Positions 45,818 to 55,055 of a stretch of DNA of 64,000 nucleotides are shown here, piece after piece. The notes under the pieces are model-generated. The model was not told the origin of the DNA, did no database searches, and was given only the letters and a program-made list of their open reading frames with translations. The position numbers were made by a program, and so were the translations under genes. Each line of letters begins with the position of its first letter. Position 1 is the stretch's first letter. The DNA lies in NCBI GenBank assembly GCA_001898225.1, contig MKTJ01000077.1, forward strand, positions 665,949-729,948. Reading direction: 5' to 3'. This stretch comes from Chloroflexi bacterium 54-19 (GTDB taxonomy: Bacteria; Chloroflexota; Chloroflexia; Chloroheliales; Chloroheliaceae).

Positions 45818-46444
45818 ACGCAAAGACCCCACGCTACAACTATTCTCGCCATTGTCCGGGACGGTAAAGTCGCCATGGCCGGGGACGGTCAGGTCACTTT
45901 TGGCGAGACCGTCATGAAAAACACCGCCCGCAAAATCCGCACCCTTTATGATGACCAGGTGCTGGCCGGGTTTGCCGGGGCGGTTGCCGATGCCCTGACC
46001 CTTTTCGAAAAATTCGAAGGTCAACTGGACCAATATAAAGGTAATTTGCGCAAGGCCGCCGTCGAACTCGCCAAAGAATGGCGCAGCGACCGGGTTTTGC
46101 GCCGCCTGGAAGCCCAACTGCTGATAGCCGACAAAGACCAGGTACTCATCCTTTCGGGAGAAGGCGACGTGGTCGAGCCGGACGACAAGATTGCCGCCAT
46201 CGGAAGCGGCAGCGTCTATGCCCTGGCCGCCGCCAAGGCCCTTTTACGGAACACCGAGTTAAGCGCCGAAGAAATTGCCCGGAACAGCCTCCAAATTGCC
46301 GGGGAGATGTGTATCTTTACCAATACCAACATCACCGTTAAAGTAGCCCCGCCCGACGAAACGGAAGAGTCCGAAGGCGAGGAAACCGAAGAGGAAGACC
46401 CGGAAGACCTGGATGGCAGCAGCATGGAGGGCGGGTCATTATAG
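45818..46444 (+). CDS. hslV: HslV (ClpQ) peptidase with an apparent ACG start codon and acidic tail
   Basis: The translation reads T-Q-R-P-H-A-T-T-I-L-A-I-V-R-D-G-K-V-A-M-A-G-D-G, the HslV N-terminus with its catalytic threonine in A-T-T-I-L. No ATG, GTG or TTG lies in frame between the stop at 45746 and this threonine; the first ATG (45875) is beyond it. A perfect AGGAGG at 45806-45811 puts the start 6 bp later at ACG (45818), so a rare ACG start or a sequence change is implied. G-D-G-Q-V-T-F, N-T-A-R-K-I-R and T-N-T-N-I-T-V are conserved. About 28 acidic residues follow the normal end. HslV forms the peptidase ring partnered by the HslU ATPase, which is not in the window. Confidence 0.85.
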   Translation, partial: TQRPHATTILAIVRDGKVAMAGDGQVTFGETVMKNTARKIRTLYDDQVLAGFAGAVADALTLFEKFEGQLDQYKGNLRKAAVELAKEWRSDRVLRRLEAQLLIADKDQVLILSGEGDVVEPDDKIAAIGSGSVYALAAAKALLRNTELSAEEIARNSLQIAGEMCIFTNTNITVKVAPPDETEESEGEETEEEDPEDLDGSSMEGGSL

Positions 46445-46883
46445 ACCGCTCTCCAACTTATAAACTTCGTTTTAGAGTCCTTTTTGTCCCTTATCACGTC
46501 CCATTTTATCCACTTTATAAGAAAGCGGCTCTTTCTTAGAAGTATTAAGATTTATAAGAGTTTAGAAAAACCACTGGTCCGACTAGCATTTTTGTGCTAT
46601 AATATAATCATAGTTCAATCCAACGATCTAAAAGTTATAGCAACGAAGGATAGCTTTTTCGTGTTCTTGAAAGAGGTGTCTTCGCCTGTGTCTTTCGCTT
46701 TTTGTCAGGGCAAAAGTAGTATGGAGCGTCAAACGTTGAACGTATAACGTCAAAGGGCGAAGCGGGGAAAACTGGAACCCAATCTATCTATCTTTAGCAG
46801 GTAAGGTTACAGTTATTTTATTTCCATCGTTTCACATTCAACGTTTTCCGTTCAACGAAAAATAGTGTAAGGGGAAGGTTTGG
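46445..46883 (+). other. Intergenic region and possible long leader of uvrA
   Basis: These 439 bp contain a perfect TATAAT (46598-46603) with a weak -35, implying a leader of about 275 nt. CGTTGAACG (46734-46742) is complementary to CGTTCAACG (46849-46857), and AACGTTGAA (46732-46740) to TTCAACGTT (46837-46845). The leader can therefore fold in two competing ways near the ribosome-binding site. An 87-codon frame at 46484 has no ribosome-binding site or recognisable family and is not called. No clear LexA box was found. Confidence 0.4.
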
Positions 46884-49829
46884 ATGCACGATAAAATTAT
46901 TGTGCGCGGGGCCAAGGAACATAATCTCAAAGATATTGATATAGAGATGCCTCGCGATAAACTGGTGGTGATTACCGGGCTATCCGGTAGCGGCAAGAGT
47001 AGCCTGGCGTTTGATACGATTTACGCGGAAGGCCAGCGGCGCTATGTGGAATCGCTGTCGGCGTACGCCCGTCAATTCCTTGGTTTGATGGAAAAACCGG
47101 ATGTAGACTATATCGAAGGACTTTCCCCGGCTATCTCGATTGACCAGAAGGGCACCAGCACCAACCCGCGCTCGACCGTCGGCACTATCACCGAGATTTA
47201 CGACTATTTGCGCCTGCTTTTCGCCCGTATCGGGCACCCTCACTGTCCCAATTGTGGGCGCGAGATTTCGCGCCAGACTGTCCAGCAAATCGTGGATACG
47301 GTAGCCGATTTGCCCGAAGGAAGCCGTCTACTTATTCTCGGACCGGTCATCAACGACCGCAAGGGCGAACACAAGGGTGTCTTTGAAGATTTGCGCAAGA
47401 AGGGCTTCGTGCGCGTGCGGGTCAACGGGCAGGTCCGCGACCTTGACGAAGAATTCGAGCTGGAAAAATACAAAAAGCACACCATTGAAGCGGTGGTAGA
47501 CCGGATTATCATCCGGCGCGAACCTGATGGCACCTATTCCGAAAAGACCCGCCTGACCGATAGTATCGAGACGGCTCTCAAACTCGGCAGCGGCATTGTG
47601 ACGGTCGTGGTTGTGGACGGCGAAGAACTTCGCTTCTCCGAAAATTACGCCTGCGTCTATGACGGTATCAGCATCGGCGAGATTGAGCCGCGCACCTTTT
47701 CGTTCAACACGCCGCACGGGGCTTGCCCGGAATGTAGCGGCCTGGGCGAGGTTCTCGACTTCGAGCCGGACCTGGTCATTCCCAACCGCTCGTTGACGCT
47801 GGCGGAAGGGGCGGTCTTGCCCTGGAACCGGTTGGGCCAGTACAGCTCGACTTATATGAGCGCCCTGCTTTCGGCGGTCGGCAGTCGCTACGGCTTCGAC
47901 CTGGCCACACCGCTCAAAGAATTTAACCCGGAACAACTGGGGGTGCTGCTTTACGGTCTGAACGGTGACGTGGTTACGGTCAAGTTGCGCGGCAACACCA
48001 CCACCGAGGCAACCTTCGAGGGCATTATTCCTGACCTGAAGAAGCGGTACAAAGAGTCGAGCAGCGACTACATGAAGTCCGAAATCGAAAAGTTCATGAT
48101 TGGCAAGACCTGCCCGGTCTGTAACGGCAGCCGCCTCAAGAAAGAAGCCATCAGCGTCACGATTGCCAATAAATCTATCGTGGACGTGGTCCGCAGTTCG
48201 GTGAGTGACGCCCTGCTATTCTTCAACAGCCTCTGGGTCAACGACCAGGAAGAAACCGGGGCGGGCAAGCTGAACGAGCGCGAGGTAATGATTGCCCGGC
48301 AGGTCTTGAAAGAGATTCGCAGCCGGCTGGGCTTCTTGATGGATGTTGGCCTTGATTACCTGACAATTGACCGCTCGGCGGCGACCCTGGCCGGTGGTGA
48401 GGCTCAGCGTATCCGGCTGGCGACCCAGATTGGCAGCAGCCTGATGGGGGTGCTCTACATCCTCGACGAGCCGAGCATCGGTCTGCACCAGCGCGACAAC
48501 GGGCGGTTGATTAACACGTTGCTCAAACTTCGTAACCTCGGCAACACCCTGATTGTAGTTGAACATGACGAAGAAATGATTCGCTCGGCGGACTACCTGA
48601 TAGATATGGGGCCGGGCGCGGGTATCCACGGCGGCGAGGTTATCGCCAGCGGGACACCCGAAGAAGTGGCCGAGAACCCGAACTCGATTACCGGGCAGTA
48701 CCTGAAAGGCACCAAGGAAATTTCCATCCCGGCCCGCCGCCGCAAGGGCAACGGCAAACAGCTTCTTTTGAAGGGGGCGCGGGAGAACAACCTCAAAAAC
48801 GTGGACCTGGCGGTCCCGCTCGGACGGTTTATCGCCGTGACGGGCGTGAGCGGGAGCGGCAAAAGTACTCTTATCACCGACACCCTCTATCGCAAGCTGG
48901 CCCACGTGCTTTATGGCTCGAAAGAGAAGGCCGGGGAGCACGATACCCTGCTCGGTATCGAGAATATCGACAAGATAATCGAAATTGACCAGGCCCCGAT
49001 TGGCCGGACGCCGCGCTCAAACCCGGCGACCTATACCGGGGTCTTCACTCAAATCCGGGAAATCTTCTCGAAGGTGCCGGAGTCCCGGACGCGTGGGTAC
49101 GAACCGGGCCGCTTTAGCTTTAACGTGAAGGGCGGTCGCTGCGAAGCCTGCCAGGGCGACGGCATCATCAAAATCGAGATGCAGTTCTTGCCCGATGTGT
49201 ACGTGCCCTGCGAGGTCTGTCACGGCAAACGGTACAACCGCGAAGCCCTGGAAATTCTTTACAAGGGCAAGAACATTTCGGACGTGCTGGACATGACAGT
49301 CGAGGTTGCCAGCGAGTTCTTCGCCAATGTCCCGGCTATCAAGAACAAACTGGATACGCTGGTGGACGTAGGCCTGGGCTATATTCGCATGGGCCAACCG
49401 GCCACGACCCTTTCCGGTGGGGAGGCCCAGCGCGTCAAGCTGGCGACCGAGCTTTCGAAGCGGGCCACCGGGCGGACCCTCTATATGCTGGACGAACCCA
49501 GCACCGGGCTGCACACCCACGATGTCTCGAAGCTGATTGACATCATGCAGCGGCTGGTCGATACCGGCAACACCGTGCTGGTTATCGAACACAACCTTGA
49601 TATTATCAAGGTGGCCGACTGGATTGTGGACATCGGGCCGGAAGGCGGTAACAAGGGCGGTATGATTGTCGCCGAGGGTACGCCGGAAGAAATCGCCGAG
49701 GTGAAGGGCTCTTACACCGGCCACTATCTCAAGCAGATTTTCGAGAAGGAAGCTCTTAAACCGAAAAAATCCGAGCTCGAACCGGTCCGTAAGGCCAAAA
49801 AAGAAAAGAGCCTGGCCGCCGCCTCCTAA
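46884..49829 (+). CDS. uvrA: Excinuclease ABC subunit A
   Basis: This 981-residue UvrA, the damage-scanning ATPase of nucleotide excision repair, has two ABC modules. The first Walker A is G-L-S-G-S-G-K-S-S and the second G-V-S-G-S-G-K-S-T. Both signature motifs read L-[SA]-G-G-E-A-Q-R. Zinc-binding cysteine pairs are visible at C-P-N-C-G, C-P-V-C-N-G and the large C-E-A-C-Q-G...C-E-V-C-H-G module. The C-terminus has a basic tail of about 25 residues not needed in the E. coli protein. AAGGGGAAGG precedes the ATG. uvrB and uvrC are not nearby. The gene ends at a strong shared terminator. Confidence 0.97.
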   Translation: MHDKIIVRGAKEHNLKDIDIEMPRDKLVVITGLSGSGKSSLAFDTIYAEGQRRYVESLSAYARQFLGLMEKPDVDYIEGLSPAISIDQKGTSTNPRSTVGTITEIYDYLRLLFARIGHPHCPNCGREISRQTVQQIVDTVADLPEGSRLLILGPVINDRKGEHKGVFEDLRKKGFVRVRVNGQVRDLDEEFELEKYKKHTIEAVVDRIIIRREPDGTYSEKTRLTDSIETALKLGSGIVTVVVVDGEELRFSENYACVYDGISIGEIEPRTFSFNTPHGACPECSGLGEVLDFEPDLVIPNRSLTLAEGAVLPWNRLGQYSSTYMSALLSAVGSRYGFDLATPLKEFNPEQLGVLLYGLNGDVVTVKLRGNTTTEATFEGIIPDLKKRYKESSSDYMKSEIEKFMIGKTCPVCNGSRLKKEAISVTIANKSIVDVVRSSVSDALLFFNSLWVNDQEETGAGKLNEREVMIARQVLKEIRSRLGFLMDVGLDYLTIDRSAATLAGGEAQRIRLATQIGSSLMGVLYILDEPSIGLHQRDNGRLINTLLKLRNLGNTLIVVEHDEEMIRSADYLIDMGPGAGIHGGEVIASGTPEEVAENPNSITGQYLKGTKEISIPARRRKGNGKQLLLKGARENNLKNVDLAVPLGRFIAVTGVSGSGKSTLITDTLYRKLAHVLYGSKEKAGEHDTLLGIENIDKIIEIDQAPIGRTPRSNPATYTGVFTQIREIFSKVPESRTRGYEPGRFSFNVKGGRCEACQGDGIIKIEMQFLPDVYVPCEVCHGKRYNREALEILYKGKNISDVLDMTVEVASEFFANVPAIKNKLDTLVDVGLGYIRMGQPATTLSGGEAQRVKLATELSKRATGRTLYMLDEPSTGLHTHDVSKLIDIMQRLVDTGNTVLVIEHNLDIIKVADWIVDIGPEGGNKGGMIVAEGTPEEIAEVKGSYTGHYLKQIFEKEALKPKKSELEPVRKAKKEKSLAAAS

Positions 49830-49840
49830 AAATAAAGAGG

Positions 49841-49877
49841 TAATAAAAATGACCGCGTGACGCGGTCATTTTTATTA
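49841..49877. terminator. Bidirectional terminator between uvrA and the carboxylase operon
   Basis: Arms TAATAAAAATGACCGCG and its exact complement (17 bp) enclose a 3-nt loop (TGA). The A/T outer part gives a T-tract in both directions, so it can end uvrA and the convergent operon finishing at 49896. Confidence 0.9.
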
Positions 49878-49895
49878 CCATATTTGATTAAAAAC

Positions 49896-51182
49896 TTACT
49901 TTACCGCTTCCAACAGATTGAGCAGGTAGTCGATTTCCTCGGTGGTGTTGTAGTGGGCCAGGCCAATACGGACGGCTCCTCCGTGTCCTTCCAGTCCCAG
50001 ACGTTCCATCAGGTTGAGGGCGTAATAGTTGCCGCTCCAGGTAAAGACGCCGTGCTGACCCAGGTATTCCGAGGTCTGGCGCGGAGTCAGGCGCGGCCAG
50101 GTGAAGGCGAAGGTCGGACCGCGCTGGTCGAATAGAGCCTTATCGGTGATGCCGTAGATTTGAAAATCCCGGAAAGTCCTCAGGCCGTCAAACATATGCA
50201 GGGCTAACTGTTGCTCGTAGGTTTTAATGACGCTCATGCCGGTTTTCAAATCGAGCCGCCGCCCTGTAAAATTCTGGCCGACGTATTTCTCCTGCCAGGC
50301 TTGCCCGAAACGCTGCCCGACCCCCGCCAGGTAGTTCACGGCGGCAGCAGTCCCGGCCATGCCTTCGTGGTTCTGGGTGCCGGTCTCCCATTTGTTGGGT
50401 ACGGCGTTCGAGGCCGGACGCACCTTGTAAGGATTTAATTCTTCTAGCAATTCGAGCTTGCCATAAAGGATGCCGAGGTGCGGACCGAAAAATTTGTAGG
50501 CGGAACAGGCCAGGAAATCGCAATCCAGGGCCTGGACATCTATCGGGGCGTGCGGGGCATACTGGACGGCATCTACAAAAACTTTAGCCCCGGCGGCATG
50601 GCTCAGGCTGATTATCTCGGCCATGTCCGGGGTGGTGCCGACCGCGTTGGAAGCGGCGGTTACGGCCACCAACCGGGTTTTGTCAGAGAGGGCCGACCGG
50701 AGCGAATCGAGGTCCAGGGTGCAGTCAGGGGTGGTAACATCCACAACCTTGATAACCGCGCCGAGTTCTTCGTAATAAAGCCAGGGCGCGACATTGGCAT
50801 CGTGGTCTAGGGTCGTCACGATAATTTCGTCGCCCGGTCTGATGGTGCGACCAAAAGCGCGGGCCAGGTTAAAGGTCAAGGTGGTCATGTTGGGGCCAAA
50901 GACTATCTGCCGGGCCGAGGGAGCGTTGAGCAAATCAGCGATAGCTTCTCGCGCCCCGGTAATTTGCTCGTCGCTACGCTGGCTGGTCAGGAAAGCGCCA
51001 CCGGTATTGGAATTGCTTGTCAGGTAGTAATTGGCGATTGCCTCGATTACGCCCTTGTGGACCTGGGTCCCGCCAGGATTGTCAAAGAAGACGGCGGTCC
51101 GCCCGGCGGCGTTCATCGCCAGGGATGGGAACTCGGCCCGCACCGGGGTTAAATCCAATTGCTCACCAATTTTCGCTGTCAC
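49896..51182 (-). CDS. Cysteine desulfurase-like PLP enzyme (TIGR01976 type)
   Basis: This class V aminotransferase-fold protein has about 428 residues from GTG at 51182, which has AAAGGAAG about 9 bp upstream; a TTG at 51209 is possible but lacks a site. It has V-F-F-D-N-P-G-G-T-Q near the start and D-H-D-A-N-V-A-P-W for PLP contacts. The Schiff-base lysine is in C-S-A-Y-K-F-F-G-P-H-L-G. These match the cysteine desulfurase-like family TIGR01976, related to SufS but of uncertain reaction. It follows the biotin carrier gene at the end of the carboxylase operon. No SUF scaffold genes are adjacent, so Fe-S assembly is not assured. Confidence 0.85.
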   Translation of the reverse strand: MTAKIGEQLDLTPVRAEFPSLAMNAAGRTAVFFDNPGGTQVHKGVIEAIANYYLTSNSNTGGAFLTSQRSDEQITGAREAIADLLNAPSARQIVFGPNMTTLTFNLARAFGRTIRPGDEIIVTTLDHDANVAPWLYYEELGAVIKVVDVTTPDCTLDLDSLRSALSDKTRLVAVTAASNAVGTTPDMAEIISLSHAAGAKVFVDAVQYAPHAPIDVQALDCDFLACSAYKFFGPHLGILYGKLELLEELNPYKVRPASNAVPNKWETGTQNHEGMAGTAAAVNYLAGVGQRFGQAWQEKYVGQNFTGRRLDLKTGMSVIKTYEQQLALHMFDGLRTFRDFQIYGITDKALFDQRGPTFAFTWPRLTPRQTSEYLGQHGVFTWSGNYYALNLMERLGLEGHGGAVRIGLAHYNTTEEIDYLLNLLEAVK

Positions 51183-51215
51183 AGCCCGAAGACTTCCTTT
51201 CTTTCCCAAAACAGG

Positions 51216-51734
51216 TCATTCGATGATGGCAAGGACTTTGTTTTGCTCGACGGTCTGGCCAGGTTGGACGTTGAGCGCCTTGACCGTCCCGGCTTTCGGG
51301 GCGCGCAATTCGTTTTCCATCTTCATGGCTTCCAGGATAGCAATACGCTGGCCCTGTTCGACCGGTTGGCCGACCTCGACCGCCACAATTGAAACCAGGC
51401 CCGGCATAGGAGCCTTGACCTGGACCTCGCCGGTATGGAGATTCTGGCGCGGGGCCAGCGAACTCAGGCGGTGCTGGCGTTCAGTTTCGACAGTGACGGT
51501 ATAGACCTGGCCGTCCAGGGTTACCTCGTAATCGCCCCGGTTCTCACCCGGCTCGATGTGGACCTGGTGAGAATGGCCGTCCACCAGCACCGAAAAGAGG
51601 TCTTCTCCCAGGGCCGGTTGGAAATCAACCTGCATCTGCCGGCCATCCGGCAATTTAACGTGGGTCGCGCCTTCCGGGTCGGAAACTATCTCAACTTTCA
51701 GGCTTTCGCCCGCAATCTGCGAATAATAGAGCAT
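51216..51734 (-). CDS. Biotin carboxyl carrier protein of acyl-CoA carboxylase
   Basis: This 172-residue protein has a C-terminal biotinyl domain (about 100-172) with the biotin site Lys138 in E-A-M-K-M-E-N. The preceding beta-rich region (1-95) resembles the BT-type domain of 3-methylcrotonyl/propionyl-CoA carboxylase alpha chains. Those normally carry it fused to biotin carboxylase; here the two are separate genes 36 bp apart. It carries CO2 between the biotin carboxylase and the carboxyltransferase encoded upstream. The cysteine-desulfurase-like gene follows within 35 bp. Confidence 0.88.
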   Translation of the reverse strand: MLYYSQIAGESLKVEIVSDPEGATHVKLPDGRQMQVDFQPALGEDLFSVLVDGHSHQVHIEPGENRGDYEVTLDGQVYTVTVETERQHRLSSLAPRQNLHTGEVQVKAPMPGLVSIVAVEVGQPVEQGQRIAILEAMKMENELRAPKAGTVKALNVQPGQTVEQNKVLAIIE

Positions 51735-51770
51735 TTCTTTTCTCTTGGTTTCTTCCGTTAATCCGTTGGG

Positions 51771-53321
51771 TTAAACCCGGCGCATCATTTCGTGCCGCCC
51801 GAATTCTTTCCAGGCGCTTTTCTCCGTGGTCGCGGGTGCTGCGCCGTTCGAGCCCGTGCCCACAGGTGCTGCACTCTCACCTACGGTTTGTTTCCGCTCC
51901 ACGAACAGGGCTGCCATAATCGCGGCTAACTCGCTCTGGTCGGTCCGGGCCGCCGGGTCTGGTTTGAGGACCGGGTTGGTTTCGAGCGAAGTTGTGTAAA
52001 AATTGCCGCTGCGGAATGGCTCACTGTTCATTAGCTGCTGGTGGTAGGGGATAGTCGTGTGGATACCGAAAATCTGGTATTCCTCCAGGGCGCGCTCCAT
52101 CCGGGCGATAGCTTCCTCGCGACTGCTACCCCAGGTTATCAGCTTTGCAATCATGGGGTCGTAAAAGAGCGAGACCTCGTAGCCATCATAAACCGCGCTA
52201 TCGAGCCGGACCCCCGGCCCGGTCGGCGGCACCGTCCGGCGGACTGTCCCAACCGAAGGGAGAAAGTTGTTAAAGGGGTCTTCCGCCGTGATACGGCACT
52301 CGATAGCCCAACCCCGCGCCCGTAAATCTTCCTGTTTGAAGCTGAGCGGTTGGCCGTCGGCAATCCGTAGTTGCTCGGCCACGATATCAAAGCCGGTGGT
52401 CAGTTCGGTTACGGGATGCTCGACCTGCAAGCGGGTGTTCATCTCCATAAAATAGAACTGGCGGTCCTGGGTCACAAGGAATTCAATAGTCCCGGCGTTG
52501 ACATAGCCGACCTCACGGGCCGCCGCCACCGCGACCCGGCCCATTTCCCGGCGTAACTCCTCGTCTACGGCCTGGGAAGGGGCCTCCTCGACCATCTTCT
52601 GGTTGCGGCGTTGCAGGCTGCATTCGCGTTCACCCATGTAGACGGCGTTGCCGTGGGTATCGGCGATAAGCTGGATTTCGACATGCTTGACGTTTTCAAG
52701 CATCTTTTCGAGATAGACCCCACCGTAACCAAAAGCGCCACTGGCCTCACGGGTGGCCGCTTCAAAAGCCGACTGAATGTCTTCGGGGTTACGGACTACC
52801 CGCATCCCTTTACCGCCGCCGCCAGCCGAAGCTTTAATCAGGACCGGGTAACCGATCCGGTCGGCGGTTTCGGCGGCGGACTGCCAGTCGGGCAACTCCT
52901 GGTCGATGCCGGGCACCAGCGGCACGCCAGCGGCACGAGCGATTTGCTTGGCTCGCACTTTGTCGCCCATCGCCTCGATAGCGGCAGGCGGCGGCCCGAT
53001 AAAGATAAGCCCGGCATCCTGGCAAGCCTGGGCAAAGTTGGCCCGCTCGGACAGAAAGCCGTAGCCAGGATGAACCGCGTCGGCCCCGGCCTTTTTAGCA
53101 ATTTCGATAATCTTATCACCGCGCAGGTAACTTTCCTTGGAAGGGGCCGGGCCGAGTAAGTACGCCTCGTCGGCCTCGCGCACGTGAAGCGATTTGCGGT
53201 CGGCCTCGCTGTAGACTGCGACGGTCGCCACTCCCATGTCGCGGCAAGCCCGGATAACCCGCAGAGCAATCTCGCCTCGGTTGGCAATCAAAACTTTTTT
53301 TATTCGGGTAAGTTTAGCCAT
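51771..53321 (-). CDS. accC: Acyl-CoA carboxylase, biotin carboxylase subunit
   Basis: This 516-residue protein charges the biotin carrier with bicarbonate using ATP. It has the N-terminal K-V-L-I-A-N-R-G-E-I-A-L-R-V-I-R domain, the ATP-grasp glycine loop K-A-S-A-G-G-G-G-K-G-M-R, and the catalytic F-M-E-M-N-T-R-L-Q-V-E-H-P-V-T-E. A C-terminal extension of about 50 residues, Ala/Thr/Gly-rich and perhaps disordered, exceeds AccC (about 450). In this operon order it belongs with the adjacent acyl-CoA carboxyltransferase, probably for propionyl-CoA or acetyl-CoA. Confidence 0.92.
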   Translation of the reverse strand: MAKLTRIKKVLIANRGEIALRVIRACRDMGVATVAVYSEADRKSLHVREADEAYLLGPAPSKESYLRGDKIIEIAKKAGADAVHPGYGFLSERANFAQACQDAGLIFIGPPPAAIEAMGDKVRAKQIARAAGVPLVPGIDQELPDWQSAAETADRIGYPVLIKASAGGGGKGMRVVRNPEDIQSAFEAATREASGAFGYGGVYLEKMLENVKHVEIQLIADTHGNAVYMGERECSLQRRNQKMVEEAPSQAVDEELRREMGRVAVAAAREVGYVNAGTIEFLVTQDRQFYFMEMNTRLQVEHPVTELTTGFDIVAEQLRIADGQPLSFKQEDLRARGWAIECRITAEDPFNNFLPSVGTVRRTVPPTGPGVRLDSAVYDGYEVSLFYDPMIAKLITWGSSREEAIARMERALEEYQIFGIHTTIPYHQQLMNSEPFRSGNFYTTSLETNPVLKPDPAARTDQSELAAIMAALFVERKQTVGESAAPVGTGSNGAAPATTEKSAWKEFGRHEMMRRV

Positions 53322-53361
53322 TCTTAAAAATCCTCCGGCAAATTCTGACTTCGGCTGGCCG

Positions 53362-54993
53362 TTAAAGCGGAATATTGCCGTGCTTTTTAGGCGGGTTAGT
53401 GTCGCGTTTGTTTTTGAGCATTTCGAGGGCGGAAATCAGCCGGGGCCGGGTATCCTTTGGCTCGATAATATCGTCGATAAAGCCTCGCGCCGCCGCCACG
53501 TAAGGGTTGGCGAACTTCTCGGTGTACTCGGCCACCAGGCGTTTGCGGGTAGCTTCCGGGTCGCTGCTCTTTTCAATCTGGTCTTTGAAGATGATGTTGA
53601 CCGCGCCGTCCACCCCCATCACGGCGATTTCGGCGGTCGGCCAGGCAAAGTTGATGTCGCCCCGGACGTGCTTGCTGCTCATAACGTCGTAAGCGCCGCC
53701 ATAAGCCTTGCGGGTAATAACGGTCACTTTGGGGACGGTCGCCTCGCAGTAGGCGTAAAGCAGTTTGGCCCCGTGCCGGATGATGCCGCCATGCTCCTGG
53801 GAAACGCCGGGCAAAAAGCCGGGTACATCCACCAGCGTTACAATCGGGATGTTGAAGCAGTCGCAGAAGCGAACGAAACGGGCCCCTTTGTCGGAACTAT
53901 TGATGTCGAGGACACCCGCTAGAACCGCCGGGTTCTGGGCGACGATACCGACGCTGCGCCCACCCAACCGGGCGAACCCGACAATGATATTCCCGGCAAA
54001 ATGTTCCTGGACCTCCAAAAAGCGGCCATCGTCCACGATGCGGTGAATGACTTCGCGCATGTCGTAGCTTTTTGTCGGTTGGGCCGGGACAATCGAGTTT
54101 AGTTCTTCGTCGCGGCGGGTTGGCGGGTCCTGGGTGGGCAGGAAAGGCGGGTCTTCCAGGTTATTCGAAGGCATAAAGCCGAACAACTGGCGGGCGGTCA
54201 AGAGGCATTGTTCTTCGTTTTCGGTGGCGAAATGGGCCACCCCGCTGGTGCTGTTGTGAATCATCGCGCCGCCCAGGTCTTCGAAGCTGACATCTTCGTG
54301 GGTGACAGTCTTTACCACGTTCGGCCCGGTTACGAACATATGCGAGGTATCTTTGACCATGAGGATAAAGTCGGTCATGGCCGGGGAATAGACCGCTCCA
54401 CCCGCGCAGGGACCGAGAATGGCCGAAATCTGCGGGACTACCCCGCTCGCCATAACATTCTTGAGGAAGATGTCGGCGTAACCACCGAGGGATAAGACGC
54501 CTTCCTGGATACGGGCCCCGCCACTATCGTTGAGGCCAAAGACCGGCGCGCCGTTTTTCATCGCCAGGTCCATGACCTTGACGATTTTTTCGGCGTGGGT
54601 CTCAGAAAGGGAACCGCCAAAGACGGTGAAATCCTGGGAAAAGACAAACACCAGGCGGCCATCTATCTTGCCATAGCCGGTTATGACACCATCGCCCAGG
54701 TACTTCTGCTCACCCAGGCCGAAATCGCTGCTGCGGTGAGTTACGAAAGAATCAAGTTCCACGAAAGAATTTTCGTCGAGCAGGATTTCAATCCGTTCGC
54801 GGGCGGTGAGTTTACCTTTAGCGTGTTGGGCGTCAATGCGTTTCTGGCCGCCGCCGAGTTGGGCCTGCTGGCGCATCCGGCGCAACTGTTCAACCCTGGT
54901 TTCACTCGAAACGACCGGCCCGGAAGCAGCCCCATTCGACCCGGCCTGCGATTGTGCTGCCTGGTTCGGACTGCTAGTGTTCTCCGTTGACAT
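53362..54993 (-). CDS. pccB: Acyl-CoA carboxylase carboxyltransferase (beta) subunit
   Basis: This 543-residue protein is of the PccB/MmdA/AccD5 type. After a Ser/Gln-rich leader of about 30 residues come the family landmarks I-D-A-Q-H-A-K-G-K-L-T-A-R-E-R, L-G-P-C-A-G-G-A-V-Y-S-P-A (acyl-CoA oxyanion loop) and, in the second crotonase half, F-L-P-G-V-S-Q-E-H-G-G-I-I-R-H-G-A-K. It moves CO2 from biotin to propionyl-, acetyl- or another acyl-CoA. Propionyl-CoA is most likely by similarity, but specificity is not proven. It is the first gene of the four-gene operon, with inverted repeats upstream. Confidence 0.9.
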   Translation of the reverse strand: MSTENTSSPNQAAQSQAGSNGAASGPVVSSETRVEQLRRMRQQAQLGGGQKRIDAQHAKGKLTARERIEILLDENSFVELDSFVTHRSSDFGLGEQKYLGDGVITGYGKIDGRLVFVFSQDFTVFGGSLSETHAEKIVKVMDLAMKNGAPVFGLNDSGGARIQEGVLSLGGYADIFLKNVMASGVVPQISAILGPCAGGAVYSPAMTDFILMVKDTSHMFVTGPNVVKTVTHEDVSFEDLGGAMIHNSTSGVAHFATENEEQCLLTARQLFGFMPSNNLEDPPFLPTQDPPTRRDEELNSIVPAQPTKSYDMREVIHRIVDDGRFLEVQEHFAGNIIVGFARLGGRSVGIVAQNPAVLAGVLDINSSDKGARFVRFCDCFNIPIVTLVDVPGFLPGVSQEHGGIIRHGAKLLYAYCEATVPKVTVITRKAYGGAYDVMSSKHVRGDINFAWPTAEIAVMGVDGAVNIIFKDQIEKSSDPEATRKRLVAEYTEKFANPYVAAARGFIDDIIEPKDTRPRLISALEMLKNKRDTNPPKKHGNIPL

Positions 54994-55055
54994 AGCTTAT
55001 TACCTTCAAATTAGTTGGTAGCTGGTTTTCTAAAACTGTCCCATTCCCAAATAGA

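Noticed and set aside
46484..46747. 87-codon plus-strand frame upstream of uvrA
   Set aside because: No ribosome-binding site, atypical composition, and it overlaps the probable uvrA promoter and leader.
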